The notes under the pieces are model-generated. The model did no database searches and had not been told where the DNA came from. It saw only the letters and a list, made by a program, of their open reading frames with translations. From contig NZ_JADWMY010000001.1 of assembly GCF_015767275.1 (NCBI RefSeq), forward strand, positions 868,001 to 932,000: a stretch of DNA of 64,000 nucleotides, in the 5' to 3' direction. Shown one piece after another: positions 9,660 to 18,737 of the stretch (positions are counted from its first letter, which is position 1; each line of letters opens with the position of its first letter). A program made the position numbers and the translations under genes. The DNA comes from Herbaspirillum sp. AP02. GTDB taxonomy: Bacteria; Pseudomonadota; Gammaproteobacteria; Burkholderiales; Burkholderiaceae_D.

Positions 9660-9770
9660 AACTATTGGCTCTGCGTATAACAGCGCGGCCTGCAAACCTG
9701 AGCGACATTGACCTTGCTCACTATCGATCGCCACCGAGACTGCCAATGCAATCAACTCGCCACGCTATCA

Positions 9771-9789
9771 TATAGCGCACTACTTATTT
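9771..9789 (-). promoter_or_regulatory. Operator-like site 2 upstream of the esterase
   Basis: A second copy of the AT-rich motif (ATAGCGCACTACTTATT at 9772-9788) lies 130 bp from site 1, just after the end of the OhrR-type gene. The rest of 9500-9834 holds only the Shine-Dalgarno and leader of the esterase; I see no gene in it. Confidence 0.45.
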
Positions 9790-9834
9790 CGCCTTAAAAA
9801 AGGGACGTCGGCATGGCCATTACATCCCTCTCGC

Positions 9835-10296
9835 TCACTCGCCCGTATTCTTGTGCAAGCGGGCACGCAGCTCCATCAATTCTTCCTTCATCGCCATCAG
9901 TTCGGCGGCGGTGGACTCGGTCGCCCTCAACACTTCCCTGGGGAGCTCCACGGCCTGCTCGCGCAGCGCATCACCTTCGGGCGTCAGGGAAATGACCACC
10001 TGGCGCTCATCGCTGGCTGCACGTTCGCGGGTCAGCAATCCCTGCGCCTCCATGCGCTTGAGCAAGGGCGTGAGCGTGGCCGAATCCAGCACCAGGCGCT
10101 CGCCAATCTCGGAGACCGTCAACTGGTCCTGCTCCCACAACACCATCAGCACCAGATACTGCGAATAGGTGATGCCCATGTTGCGCAAGAGCTTGCGATA
10201 GAGCTTGCTCATCGACAGCGACGTCGAATACAGGGCAAAGCACAACTGGGCATCCAGTAGCGGGGCCGTCTTGCGTTTGTCTGTTTTCGAATTCAT
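9835..10296 (-). CDS. MarR-family transcriptional regulator, OhrR type
   Basis: A 153-residue winged-helix repressor. The N-terminus [13 protein letters not shown] contains the conserved OhrR sensing cysteine (Cys19), followed by the OhrR-like YRKLL…[15 protein letters not shown] helix and a MarR DNA-binding wing around [10 protein letters not shown]. OhrR proteins are oxidised at this cysteine by organic hydroperoxides and then release DNA. The product seems to be a one-Cys type, as no second conserved Cys is visible. A near-perfect palindrome sits 25 bp upstream of its ATG. No ohr peroxidase gene is next to it; the downstream gene is an esterase. Confidence 0.87.
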   Translation of the reverse strand: MNSKTDKRKTAPLLDAQLCFALYSTSLSMSKLYRKLLRNMGITYSQYLVLMVLWEQDQLTVSEIGERLVLDSATLTPLLKRMEAQGLLTRERAASDERQVVISLTPEGDALREQAVELPREVLRATESTAAELMAMKEELMELRARLHKNTGE

Positions 10297-10320
10297 GGAC
10301 GCAGTTTAGCGAGGCCAAAA

Positions 10321-10340
10321 TTAAATAGCAAGCGATTTAA
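10321..10340 (-). promoter_or_regulatory. Palindromic operator upstream of the OhrR-type gene
   Basis: TTAAATAGCAAGCGATTTAA is a 20-bp nearly perfect palindrome ending 25 bp from the ATG at 10296. The position suggests autoregulation by steric block, as is usual for MarR/OhrR proteins. It shares 11 bases with the site at 9637. Confidence 0.55.
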
Positions 10341-10735
10341 TGAAAACTCTTTTATTCGTCATTGGCCGCGCCGTCCTGCCACACCCTGTGGCGCCGCTCC
10401 TGCACTCCGCAATGCGCGCACCGGCATTGGGCAGGCTGCCCCATGTACGAGATGGGGTCGCCCTATCCTGATCCATTCCGTCCAGCCAGGGCGGGCGGCA
10501 TTCTCGCTGGTTGGAAAGCGGCCAGGTCAGCGCCGAGCGGCCGGGGGATGGCATGCTTCATGCATGTCTTCTTCGTTGTATACATTGACGTATCCGTGCT
10601 TGCCTTCAACATCGCCATCGCCTAAGCTGCGGCGATGGTCGGTGCCATGCTCTCCGGCGTCTTGCCCGGACGTCGCATGAAGGAACCGCAAGCCGGCTGC
10701 GATCAGTCCGTGATGACCCATGAAAGGAATACCGA
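10341..10735. other. Intergenic region between OhrR-type gene and peptide ABC operon
   Basis: About 395 bases without a credible gene. It must hold the start of the OhrR-type transcript (left) and the promoter and leader of the peptide importer operon (right). The only clear element is the TGTATACA palindrome near 10577. A Shine-Dalgarno-like AAAGGAAT precedes the ATG at 10736. Confidence 0.6.
10576..10585 (+). promoter_or_regulatory. Candidate FCD/GntR operator
   Basis: TTGTATACAT contains the 8-bp palindrome TGTATACA (10577-10584). FCD-type GntR regulators typically bind sites of the form TNGTNNNACNA, and TTGTATACAA is a common version. An FCD regulator is encoded at the end of the downstream operon (17853-18653), so this is its most likely site. 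The link is inferred. Confidence 0.45.
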
Positions 10736-12235
10736 ATGAACCAGCGCGTCTCCCGTTTCCTGTTGTCCACGATGTCCTCGGCGGTACTTGCCGCCTGTTC
10801 CCTGCCGGCCCTGGCAGTGACCCTGAACATCTCGCTGGACGCCGATCCCGGCAAGCTCGATCCGACCCAGTCCTCGATGCTCAATGAACGCATCGTCTAC
10901 CAGAGCATCTTCGACAAGCTGGTGGACCTGGATGGCGAAGGCAAGATCGTGCCGATGCTGGCCGAGCGCTGGACGGTCTCGGAGGACCAGAAGACCTATA
11001 CCCTCTTTTTGCGCAAGGGCGTCAAGTTCCAGGACGGCACGCCCTTCGATGCCAAGGCGGTGGAATTCAACCTGCTGCGCGGCCAGGAAAAGACCTCCCT
11101 GCGTCGCAACGAGCTGAAGTACGTCAGCAAGATCACGGTGGTGGACGAGCACACCATCAAGCTGGATCTCTCCACGCCCTTCGCGCCCTTCCTCTCCATC
11201 CTCACCGACCGGGCCGGCATGATGTCCTCGCCGGCGGCCGTGAAGAAATACGGCGACGACTACGTCAACCATCCGGTCGGTACCGGCCCCTTCAGCTATG
11301 AAGGCCGGCTCAAGGGTGCCACCATCACCCTGAAGAAGAATCCCGACTACTGGCGCGCCGGCCTGCCCAAGGTGGACGAGGTGGTCTACAAGATCATGCC
11401 GGACGTCAACGTGGCCTTCAACAACCTGCGCAGCGGCCAGGTGGACATCACCAATCGCTTCCCCTACAAGGAAATCACCAACGTCCCGGCCAACGCCAGC
11501 TACACCGTGCTCAACAAGCCCTCGCTGGGCTTCCGTGGCTTCTACATGAATACCGGCAAGCCTCCCTTCGACAAGAAGGAAGTGCGCGAAGCCGTCGACA
11601 TCCTGATCGACCGCAACGCCATCGCCAAGGTGGTCTACAACAACGCCGTCGCCGCCGGCCACTCGCCCTTCTCCAAGGCGCAATTCGCCAACGGTCCCAG
11701 CGACGTCCCGCCCAAGGTCGATGTGGCGCGAGCCAAGGCGCTGCTGAAGGCGGCCGGCAAGGAAGGCGGCTTCAGCTTCAAGCTGACCCTGCCCACCACC
11801 CCGGATGAATTGCAGGTCGGTCAGATGATCCAGGGCATGCTGCGTCCCGCCGGCATCAGCGTCACGCTGGAAAAGACCGAACTGGCCACCCAGATCGAGG
11901 CCGGCAAGGCCGGCAATTTCGAAGGCCTCTTCGTGGGCTGGAGCGGACGTCCCGATCCGGACCAGAACATCTATGACTTCGTCACCACCAATGGCTCGCT
12001 GAACTATTCCCACTTCGGCGCCAAGGAAGTGGACGACCTGCTGCAGCAGGCCCGGGTGGAAGGCGACCAGGCCAAGCGCAAGGGCTTCTACGACCAGGCC
12101 ATGGCCATCCTGGTCAAGGAGGTACCCTACATCTACACCGTGCACGACAACGTGCTGTTCGGCATCGCCAAGTCGGTCAAGGGCTTCCAGTACGTGCCCG
12201 ACGGCGTGATCCGCACTGCCACCGTGTCCAAGTAG
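10736..12235 (+). CDS. Peptide ABC transporter, substrate-binding protein (SBP family 5)
   Basis: A 499-residue extracytoplasmic binding protein of the DppA/OppA/GsiB family, first gene of an importer operon. The family signature region ([28 protein letters not shown]) is at about residues 80-108. The leader is ambiguous: LAAC at 18-21 fits a lipoprotein signal (Cys21 anchored to the membrane), while LPALA nearby could be cut by signal peptidase I. Partners are the two permeases and two ATPases downstream. A cytosolic gamma-glutamyltransferase in the same operon suggests gamma-glutamyl peptides as the cargo (inference). Confidence 0.9.
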   Translation: MNQRVSRFLLSTMSSAVLAACSLPALAVTLNISLDADPGKLDPTQSSMLNERIVYQSIFDKLVDLDGEGKIVPMLAERWTVSEDQKTYTLFLRKGVKFQDGTPFDAKAVEFNLLRGQEKTSLRRNELKYVSKITVVDEHTIKLDLSTPFAPFLSILTDRAGMMSSPAAVKKYGDDYVNHPVGTGPFSYEGRLKGATITLKKNPDYWRAGLPKVDEVVYKIMPDVNVAFNNLRSGQVDITNRFPYKEITNVPANASYTVLNKPSLGFRGFYMNTGKPPFDKKEVREAVDILIDRNAIAKVVYNNAVAAGHSPFSKAQFANGPSDVPPKVDVARAKALLKAAGKEGGFSFKLTLPTTPDELQVGQMIQGMLRPAGISVTLEKTELATQIEAGKAGNFEGLFVGWSGRPDPDQNIYDFVTTNGSLNYSHFGAKEVDDLLQQARVEGDQAKRKGFYDQAMAILVKEVPYIYTVHDNVLFGIAKSVKGFQYVPDGVIRTATVSK

Positions 12236-12256
12236 TCGCACGCCATCGCAGGCCGC

Positions 12257-12286
12257 CTCAAGTCGTCTCAAGTCGTCTCAAGTCGT
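12257..12286 (+). repeat. Three 10-bp tandem repeats between binding protein and permease
   Basis: Exact triple repeat of CTCAAGTCGT in the 65-bp gap between the binding protein and first permease. It lies 14 bp upstream of the permease start and includes no obvious hairpin or Shine-Dalgarno. Confidence 0.85.
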
Positions 12287-12300
12287 TTCGAAAACAAGCC

Positions 12301-13239
12301 ATGCCCAAGCTGCTCAAGCGTCTCTTGCTGTCCCTCCCCACCTTGCTGCTGGTAAGCATGGTGGTGTTTTCCCTGCTGGCGGTGCTACCGGGCGATCCGG
12401 TGTCCGCCATCCTCGGCATGGAAGCCACGCCCGAAGCGGCGGCCGCCCTGCGCCTGAAACTGGGCCTGGATGATCCGCTGCTGGTGCAGTACGGGCGTTG
12501 GCTGTGGGCCGTGCTGCATGGCGACCTGGGCCGCTCCTTCATCGACAACACCCCGGTGGCCGAAGCCCTGTGGCAACGCCTGCCGGTGACCATCGAACTG
12601 GCCGTCGGCAGCTTCCTGGTGGCGGTGATCATCGCCGTGCCGGCCGGCATCCTCTCGGCCGCACGACCGCGTGGCTGGGCCAATGCCGTCGGCACCCTGA
12701 TCGCGCTGTTCGGCATGTCGGTGCCGCACTTCTGGCTGGGCATGCTGTTCATCATCCTCTTTGCGGTCAAGCTGGGCTGGCTGCCGGCCTCGGGCTTCGT
12801 GCCACTGAGCGTGGACTGGCACGCCAACCTGATCGCCATGATCATGCCCATGGTGGTGACCGGCCTGCGCGAATCGGCCATCCTCATGCGCATGGTGCGC
12901 AGCAGCCTGCTGGAAGTGCTCAACGAAGACTACATCCGCACCGCCTTTTCCAAGGGCCTGCGCGACTGGCAGGTGGTGCTGGGCCACGCCCTGCGCAACG
13001 CCATGATTCCGGTGCTGACCGCCAGCGGCCTGATGGTCTCGGGCATGCTGGGCGGACTGGTGATCACCGAGAGCATCTTCGGCATTCCCGGCATGGGCAA
13101 GATGATCGTGGACGCCATCTTCCAGCGCGACTACGTGACCGTGCAGGCCGGCGTGCTGGCCGCCACTGTCATGGTGGTGATCGTCAACCTGGGCGTGGAC
13201 CTGCTCTACAGCGTGATCGATCCGCGTATTTCACGATGA
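12301..13239 (+). CDS. Peptide ABC transporter permease (DppB-like)
   Basis: A 312-residue inner-membrane permease with six hydrophobic segments. The BPD_transp_1 EAA loop is near ALRNAMIPVLTASGL…GGLVITESIFGIPGMG. It has the DppB/GsiC N-terminus (LLLSLPTLLLVSMVVFSLLAVLPGDP). It pairs with the permease at 13337 to form the channel. The stop codon overlaps the ATG of a small repeat frame (ATGA at 13236-13239). Confidence 0.92.
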   Translation: MPKLLKRLLLSLPTLLLVSMVVFSLLAVLPGDPVSAILGMEATPEAAAALRLKLGLDDPLLVQYGRWLWAVLHGDLGRSFIDNTPVAEALWQRLPVTIELAVGSFLVAVIIAVPAGILSAARPRGWANAVGTLIALFGMSVPHFWLGMLFIILFAVKLGWLPASGFVPLSVDWHANLIAMIMPMVVTGLRESAILMRMVRSSLLEVLNEDYIRTAFSKGLRDWQVVLGHALRNAMIPVLTASGLMVSGMLGGLVITESIFGIPGMGKMIVDAIFQRDYVTVQAGVLAATVMVVIVNLGVDLLYSVIDPRISR

Positions 13240-13286
13240 GCACGATGAGCACGATGAGCACGATGAGCACGATGAGCACCATGAGC
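13233..13286 (+). repeat. 9-bp tandem repeat (ACGATGAGC) x6
   Basis: Five exact copies of ACGATGAGC (13233-13277), a sixth with one change (ACCATGAGC, 13278-13286), then a partial copy. The unit is a multiple of three, so copy-number change would keep the frame of the small ORF that runs through it. Confidence 0.95.
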
Positions 13287-13340
13287 ACGATGATTCCGAT
13301 GCGCCGCCAATCCCGCCCACCCCGCCAGACCCGACCATGA
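13236..13340 (+). CDS. 34-residue Met-Ser-Thr repeat ORF bridging two permease genes
   Basis: A small frame that starts in the stop codon of the upstream permease (ATGA, 13236-13239) and ends in the start codon of the next permease (ATGA, 13337-13340). It encodes six Met-Ser-Thr units and a short basic Arg/Pro/Gln tail. No Shine-Dalgarno precedes the second permease, so ribosomes finishing this frame could restart there. Whether the peptide itself has a role is unknown; a coupling function is my inference. It could also be a chance product of repeat expansion. Confidence 0.5.
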   Translation: MSTMSTMSTMSTMSTMSTMIPMRRQSRPPRQTRP

Positions 13341-14218
13341 ATTCCTCCTCCAACACGCCCCCCCAGGCCCTGCCGGAACTGCCGCGCTGGCGCACGCTGC
13401 GCCGCTTCGCCGGCAACCGGCTGGCGCTGATCGGCGCCCTCATCATCGGGCTGCTGATCGTGCTGGCGCTGGCCGCGCCACTGCTGGCGCACTACGACCC
13501 GATCTTCGACCAGGACTACGGCAACCTGCTGGCCGGCCCCAGCGCCGAACACTGGCTGGGCACCGACGACCTCGGCCGCGACATCTACACCCGCATGCTC
13601 TTCGGCTCGCGCATCTCGCTGCAGGCGGCGCTGATCTCGGTGGGGCTGGCGTTTTCCCTGGGCGTGCCCATCGGCATCATCAGCGGCTACTACCGTGGCG
13701 CGGTCGATGCCATCGTCATGCGCGTGGTCGATGCGCTGCAGGCCTTCCCCTCGCTGATCCTGGCGCTGGCACTGGCGGCCGCGCTGGGTGGCGGCTTCTA
13801 CAATGCCATGGTGGCCGTGGGCATCGGCTTCACCTCTTCCTTCGTGCGCCTGGCGCGTGGCCAGGCCATGACCATCCGCAACCTGGATTACGTGATGGCC
13901 GCCCGCTCCATCGGCGCCGGCCACCTGCGCATCATGTGGCGCTACATCCTGCCCAATTCGCTGGCACCGCTGGTGATCCAGGCCACCTTCGCCATGGGCA
14001 CCGCGATCATCGCCGAAGCCGGTCTGTCCTACCTGGGCCTGGGCGCCAAGCCGGAAGATCCGAGCTGGGGCTCCATGCTGCACATCGCCCAGGGCTACCT
14101 GAACACCACACCGATGCTGGCCATGTGGCCAGGTCTGGCGATCTTCCTGGTGGTGCTGGGCTTCAACCTGCTGGGCGACGGCATCCGCGAAGTCTTCGAT
14201 CCAAAACTGAGCCGCTGA
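13337..14218 (+). CDS. Peptide ABC transporter permease (DppC-like)
   Basis: A 293-residue second permease of the importer. The DppC-type N-terminal block (RRFAGNRLALIGALIIGLL) is followed by the conserved HWLGTDDLGRDIYTRMLFGSRISL loop and the EAA region around PNSLAPLVIQATFAMGTAII. Its start overlaps the end of the repeat ORF, and its stop overlaps an in-frame ATG of the next gene (TGATG at 14216-14220). Confidence 0.92.
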   Translation: MNSSSNTPPQALPELPRWRTLRRFAGNRLALIGALIIGLLIVLALAAPLLAHYDPIFDQDYGNLLAGPSAEHWLGTDDLGRDIYTRMLFGSRISLQAALISVGLAFSLGVPIGIISGYYRGAVDAIVMRVVDALQAFPSLILALALAAALGGGFYNAMVAVGIGFTSSFVRLARGQAMTIRNLDYVMAARSIGAGHLRIMWRYILPNSLAPLVIQATFAMGTAIIAEAGLSYLGLGAKPEDPSWGSMLHIAQGYLNTTPMLAMWPGLAIFLVVLGFNLLGDGIREVFDPKLSR

Positions 14219-14253
14219 TGAATCACCAAGTGAGTCACCAAGCGAGCCGCCAA
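14218..14253 (+). repeat. Three imperfect 12-bp tandem repeats at permease/ATPase junction
   Basis: Units ATGAATCACCAA, GTGAGTCACCAA and GCGAGCCGCCAA follow each other from the ATG that overlaps the permease stop. If translated they would add a 15-residue Asn/His/Gln/Ser leader to the ATPase. Confidence 0.75.
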
Positions 14254-14262
14254 GGAATACCC

Positions 14263-15222
<960 letters not shown>

Positions 15223-15238
15223 AGCAAGGCTAATGACG

Positions 15239-16186
15239 ATGAATCCCCCCCTGCTCGAAGTCCACGGACTGAAAAAACATTTCGCCGCCGGTAGCACCAC
15301 CGTCAAGGCCGTTGACGACGTCTCCTTCAGCATTGCCGAAGGCCAGACCCTGGGCCTGGTCGGCGAGTCCGGCTGCGGCAAGTCCACCACCGGACGCAGC
15401 GTGCTGCGCCTGATCGAGCCCACCGAAGGCAGCGTGCGCTTCATGGGCCAGGAAATCACCCTGCTGCCGGAGGCCGCCTTGCGCGCCATGCGCCGCCACA
15501 TGCAGATGGTGTTCCAGGACCCCTACGCCTCGCTGAACCCGCGCATGAGCATCGGTGAAGTGCTGGAAGAACCACTCATCGTGCATGGCCTGCACGACCG
15601 CGCCACCCGCAAGCGCAAGGTAGCCGAGGCACTGGACATGGTGGGTCTGAACCCCGCCTATGCGGCGCGCCATCCGCACGAATTCTCCGGCGGTCAGCGG
15701 CAGCGCGTGGGCATCGCCCGCGCCATCATCACCCGCCCCAGGCTGGTGGTGGCCGACGAAGCCGTCTCGGCACTGGATGTCTCGATCCAGGCCCAGATCC
15801 TCAACCTGCTGCGTGAACTGCAGCAGGAACTGGGACTGACCTATCTCTTCGTCTCCCACGACCTGGCCGTGATCCGGCATGTGAGCGACACCATCGGCGT
15901 CATGTACCTGGGCCGCATGGTGGAGCTGGGCGCGCGCGAAGACATCTACGCCCGGCCCAGCCACCCCTATACCCAAGCCCTGCTCTCGGCCATCCCGCGT
16001 GAACACCCCCGCGAGCAGCGCCAGCGCATCGTACTGCAGGGAAGCATCCCCAATCCGGCCGCGCCGCCCGCCGGCTGCCACTTCCATCCACGCTGCCCGT
16101 CCTGCATGGATGTCTGCCAGCGCGAAGCGCCGACCCCGATCAAGCTCAGCCCCACCCATACCGTGGCCTGCCACCTGTATCGCTAA
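15239..16186 (+). CDS. Peptide ABC transporter ATPase (DppF-like)
   Basis: A 315-residue second ATP-binding subunit, with Walker A GESGCGKS, signature [15 protein letters not shown] and Walker B LVVADEAVSALDVS. The C-terminal oligopeptide domain again has closely spaced cysteines (CHFHPRCPSCMDVC). AAGG nine bases upstream favours the ATG at 15239; an ATG two codons earlier (15233) is equally in frame. It follows the DppD-like gene by 16 bp and completes the ABC importer. Confidence 0.92.
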   Translation: MNPPLLEVHGLKKHFAAGSTTVKAVDDVSFSIAEGQTLGLVGESGCGKSTTGRSVLRLIEPTEGSVRFMGQEITLLPEAALRAMRRHMQMVFQDPYASLNPRMSIGEVLEEPLIVHGLHDRATRKRKVAEALDMVGLNPAYAARHPHEFSGGQRQRVGIARAIITRPRLVVADEAVSALDVSIQAQILNLLRELQQELGLTYLFVSHDLAVIRHVSDTIGVMYLGRMVELGAREDIYARPSHPYTQALLSAIPREHPREQRQRIVLQGSIPNPAAPPAGCHFHPRCPSCMDVCQREAPTPIKLSPTHTVACHLYR

Positions 16187-16219
16187 AATACGAACCTGAC
16201 CCAAGAACGAGAGACCGCC

Positions 16220-17839
16220 ATGCCCGCCTTCCCCGACTTCAGCAGCAACCACTATCCCTACCTCTCGCGCCGCAGCGCCGTCTATGCCCGGCGCGGCATG
16301 GTCGCCACCTCGCAGCCGCTGGCCGCGCAAGCCGGGCTGGAAGTCCTGCAGCGTGGCGGCAATGCCATCGACGCTGCCATCGCCGCGGCCGCCGCGCTGA
16401 CGGTGGTGGAGCCGACCGCCAACGGCATCGGCGGCGATGCCTTTGCCCTGGTCTGGCATGGCGGCAAGCTGCATGGCCTCAACGCCAGCGGCCCGGCACC
16501 GCAATCGATCTCGGCCGACAAGCTCACCGGCGCCGGCCTGAAGGAAGTCCCCAAATACGGCGCCCTGCCGGTGACGGTACCCGGCACGCCCAGCGCCTGG
16601 GCCGCCATGGCCAAGCGCTTCGGCAAGCTGGCCCTCACCGATTCGATGGCCGGCGCCATCACCCTGGCGCAAGAAGGATTCCCGGTCTCGCCGATGGTGG
16701 CGCACGCCTGGCAGGTGGCACAACAGAACTTCCAGCGCGAATTCAAGGACGCCCATTTCCAGTCCTGGTTCGACACCTTCTGCATCGATGGCAAGGCGCC
16801 GCAAGCCGGCCAGCTATGGCGCTCCGCCGGCCATGCCGCAACCCTGCAATCCATCGCCGAGGACGGCGCCGAAGGTTTCTATCGCGGTGAACTGGCTGGC
16901 CGGATCGCCGCCTTCATCCAGCAAGCCGGCGGCTACATGCAAGCCTCCGACCTGGCCGCCTTCCAGCCGGAATGGGTGGACCCCATCGGCGTGAACTATC
17001 GCGGCTACGACGTCTGGGAAATCCCGCCCAATGGCCACGGCATGGTGGCCCTGATGGCGCTGAACCTGCTGAAGACCTACGACTTCTCCGAGCGCGACAC
17101 CCTGGCCACCTACCACCGCCAGATCGAAGCCATCAAGCTGGCCTACGCCGATGGCCTGGCGCACATCGCCGACCCGGCCCACATGAAGGTGACGGTGGAG
17201 CAGTTGCTCTCCGACGCCTATGCCGACGAGCGCCGCAAACTCATCGGCGAACGCGCCACCCTGCCGGTGGCCGGCGACCCGTCACGCGGTGGCACGGTCT
17301 ACCTGTGCACCGCCGACGCCGAGGGCAACATGGTGTCCTTCATCCAGAGCAACTACATGGGCTTTGGCTCCGGCCTGGTCGTGCCGGGTACCGGCATCGC
17401 CCTGCACAACCGAGGCAACAACTTCACCCTGGAAGCCGGCCATCCCAACGTGCTGGCGCCGGGCAAGCGCCCGTATCACACCATCATCCCCGGCTTCATG
17501 ACGCGCAACGGCCAGGCGGTCGGCCCCTTCGGCGTGATGGGCGGCTTCATGCAGCCCCAGGGCCACGTGCAGATGGTGATGAACACGGTGGACTTCGGCC
17601 TCAACCCGCAGGCATCGCTGGACGCGCCGCGCTGGGAATGGGAAAAGGGCAACAAGGTCTCCATCGAACACAGCACCGCCGAACACCTGTTCCGCGGCCT
17701 GGGCGGGCTTGGTCACGAGGTTTCTTGGTCGGGCAACCAGTTGGGCTTCGGCCGTGGCCAGATCATCTGGCGCAATGACGAAGGCGTCCTGTGCGGCGGT
17801 ACCGAACCGCGTACCGATGGCTGCGTGGCGGCCTGGTGA
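16220..17839 (+). CDS. Gamma-glutamyltransferase family protein (cytosolic)
   Basis: A 539-residue N-terminal-nucleophile hydrolase of the GGT family. Such enzymes are made as a proenzyme that cuts itself before a threonine, which then attacks gamma-glutamyl bonds. The nucleophile is most likely Thr359 in RGGTVYLC, preceding the beta-subunit block with SFIQSNYMGFGSG. Unlike periplasmic E. coli Ggt there is no signal peptide, so it should act on imported peptides in the cytosol. Position directly after the ATPases supports hydrolysis of ABC-imported gamma-glutamyl compounds. The closest relatives by pattern are YwrD-like proteins. Confidence 0.88.
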   Translation: MPAFPDFSSNHYPYLSRRSAVYARRGMVATSQPLAAQAGLEVLQRGGNAIDAAIAAAAALTVVEPTANGIGGDAFALVWHGGKLHGLNASGPAPQSISADKLTGAGLKEVPKYGALPVTVPGTPSAWAAMAKRFGKLALTDSMAGAITLAQEGFPVSPMVAHAWQVAQQNFQREFKDAHFQSWFDTFCIDGKAPQAGQLWRSAGHAATLQSIAEDGAEGFYRGELAGRIAAFIQQAGGYMQASDLAAFQPEWVDPIGVNYRGYDVWEIPPNGHGMVALMALNLLKTYDFSERDTLATYHRQIEAIKLAYADGLAHIADPAHMKVTVEQLLSDAYADERRKLIGERATLPVAGDPSRGGTVYLCTADAEGNMVSFIQSNYMGFGSGLVVPGTGIALHNRGNNFTLEAGHPNVLAPGKRPYHTIIPGFMTRNGQAVGPFGVMGGFMQPQGHVQMVMNTVDFGLNPQASLDAPRWEWEKGNKVSIEHSTAEHLFRGLGGLGHEVSWSGNQLGFGRGQIIWRNDEGVLCGGTEPRTDGCVAAW

Positions 17840-17852
17840 GGATGCGACCATC

Positions 17853-18653
17853 GTGAAGAGCGTGGCTGCCCCCTCCCCCATGCCGCTGTCGGCCGAGGCC
17901 ATCGACGTGGCCGAGCCCGACGGCGACGATGCCCTGGTGCGCAGCGGCTCCCTGCCCGAGTATGTCTATGCCCAGCTACGGCAGGACATCTTCGACATGC
18001 GGCTGCTGCCCGGCGACCAGATCACCGAGACCGAAATCGCCGCCTACTTCAAGGTCTCCCGTACGCCGGTACGGCAAGCCCTGCAGCGCCTGCAGAACGA
18101 TGGCCTGATGCAGGGCTACGTGCGCGGTGGCTGGGAGATCGTGCCGATCGATTTCAAGCGCTTTTCCGACCTCTATGAAATGCGCAAGCTCATCGAGACC
18201 CACGCCGTGCACCGCCTGTGCGCCCAGGCCGGCGACCAGAGCGTGCTGGCCGGCCTGCGCGCCTCCTGGTGCGTGCCGCAGCAGGCCCGCGAACTGGATG
18301 GACCCAAGGCCGCGCAGCTCGATGAAGTGTTCCACCAGACCCTGGTACGCGCAGCCGGCAATCAGGAGATGGCCGATACCTTCGACCGCCTCACTGACCG
18401 CATCCGCATCGTGCGCCGCCTGGATTTCCTCTATGGCGATTGCCTGCACTCGACCTACGAAGAACATGCCGCCATCCTCGACTGCATCGCTGCCGGCGAT
18501 GGCGATGCGGCGCAACGACTGATGGGAGATCACATCGACGGCAGCCATGCCGAGGTCAATCAGATCACCCTGCACCGCCTGCACAGCGCCCGGGCGACTG
18601 CCACCACCAAACCACCGGCCTATGTATCGGTGCGGGTGCGGCGTTCGTTCTGA
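17853..18653 (+). CDS. GntR-family regulator with FCD domain
   Basis: A 266-residue regulator. The winged-helix GntR domain (VYAQLRQDIFDMRLLPGDQITETEIAAYFKVSRTPVRQALQRLQ) is followed by a helical FCD domain whose Asp/His residues in family members bind a metal and a carboxylate ligand. Start choice is uncertain: GTG 17853 has GAGG 11 bases upstream; ATG 17880 has no Shine-Dalgarno but gives a more usual length (257). It follows the GGT gene by 13 bp and probably controls the operon through the site at 10576. Confidence 0.85.
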   Translation: MKSVAAPSPMPLSAEAIDVAEPDGDDALVRSGSLPEYVYAQLRQDIFDMRLLPGDQITETEIAAYFKVSRTPVRQALQRLQNDGLMQGYVRGGWEIVPIDFKRFSDLYEMRKLIETHAVHRLCAQAGDQSVLAGLRASWCVPQQARELDGPKAAQLDEVFHQTLVRAAGNQEMADTFDRLTDRIRIVRRLDFLYGDCLHSTYEEHAAILDCIAAGDGDAAQRLMGDHIDGSHAEVNQITLHRLHSARATATTKPPAYVSVRVRRSF

Positions 18654-18737
18654 CCACTGCTGCCCCTGCCTGAAAAGACGACGGCGCTGTGTTAGGCTTT
18701 CCGCTTCGTCATCAATCTACCGAGCGGGGAGACACGC

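Noticed and set aside
10362..10625. An 87-codon frame between the OhrR-type gene and the binding protein
   Set aside because: No Shine-Dalgarno, unusual composition and no domain; it overlaps the likely promoter and operator.
13233..13290. CRISPR-like or phase-variation array
   Set aside because: Units are 9 bp with no spacers, so not CRISPR. Because 9 is a multiple of three, slippage would not shift a frame, so classical on/off phase variation does not fit.
15230..16804. A 524-codon frame opposite the ATPase and GGT genes
   Set aside because: It spans two real genes on the other strand and has shadow-frame composition.
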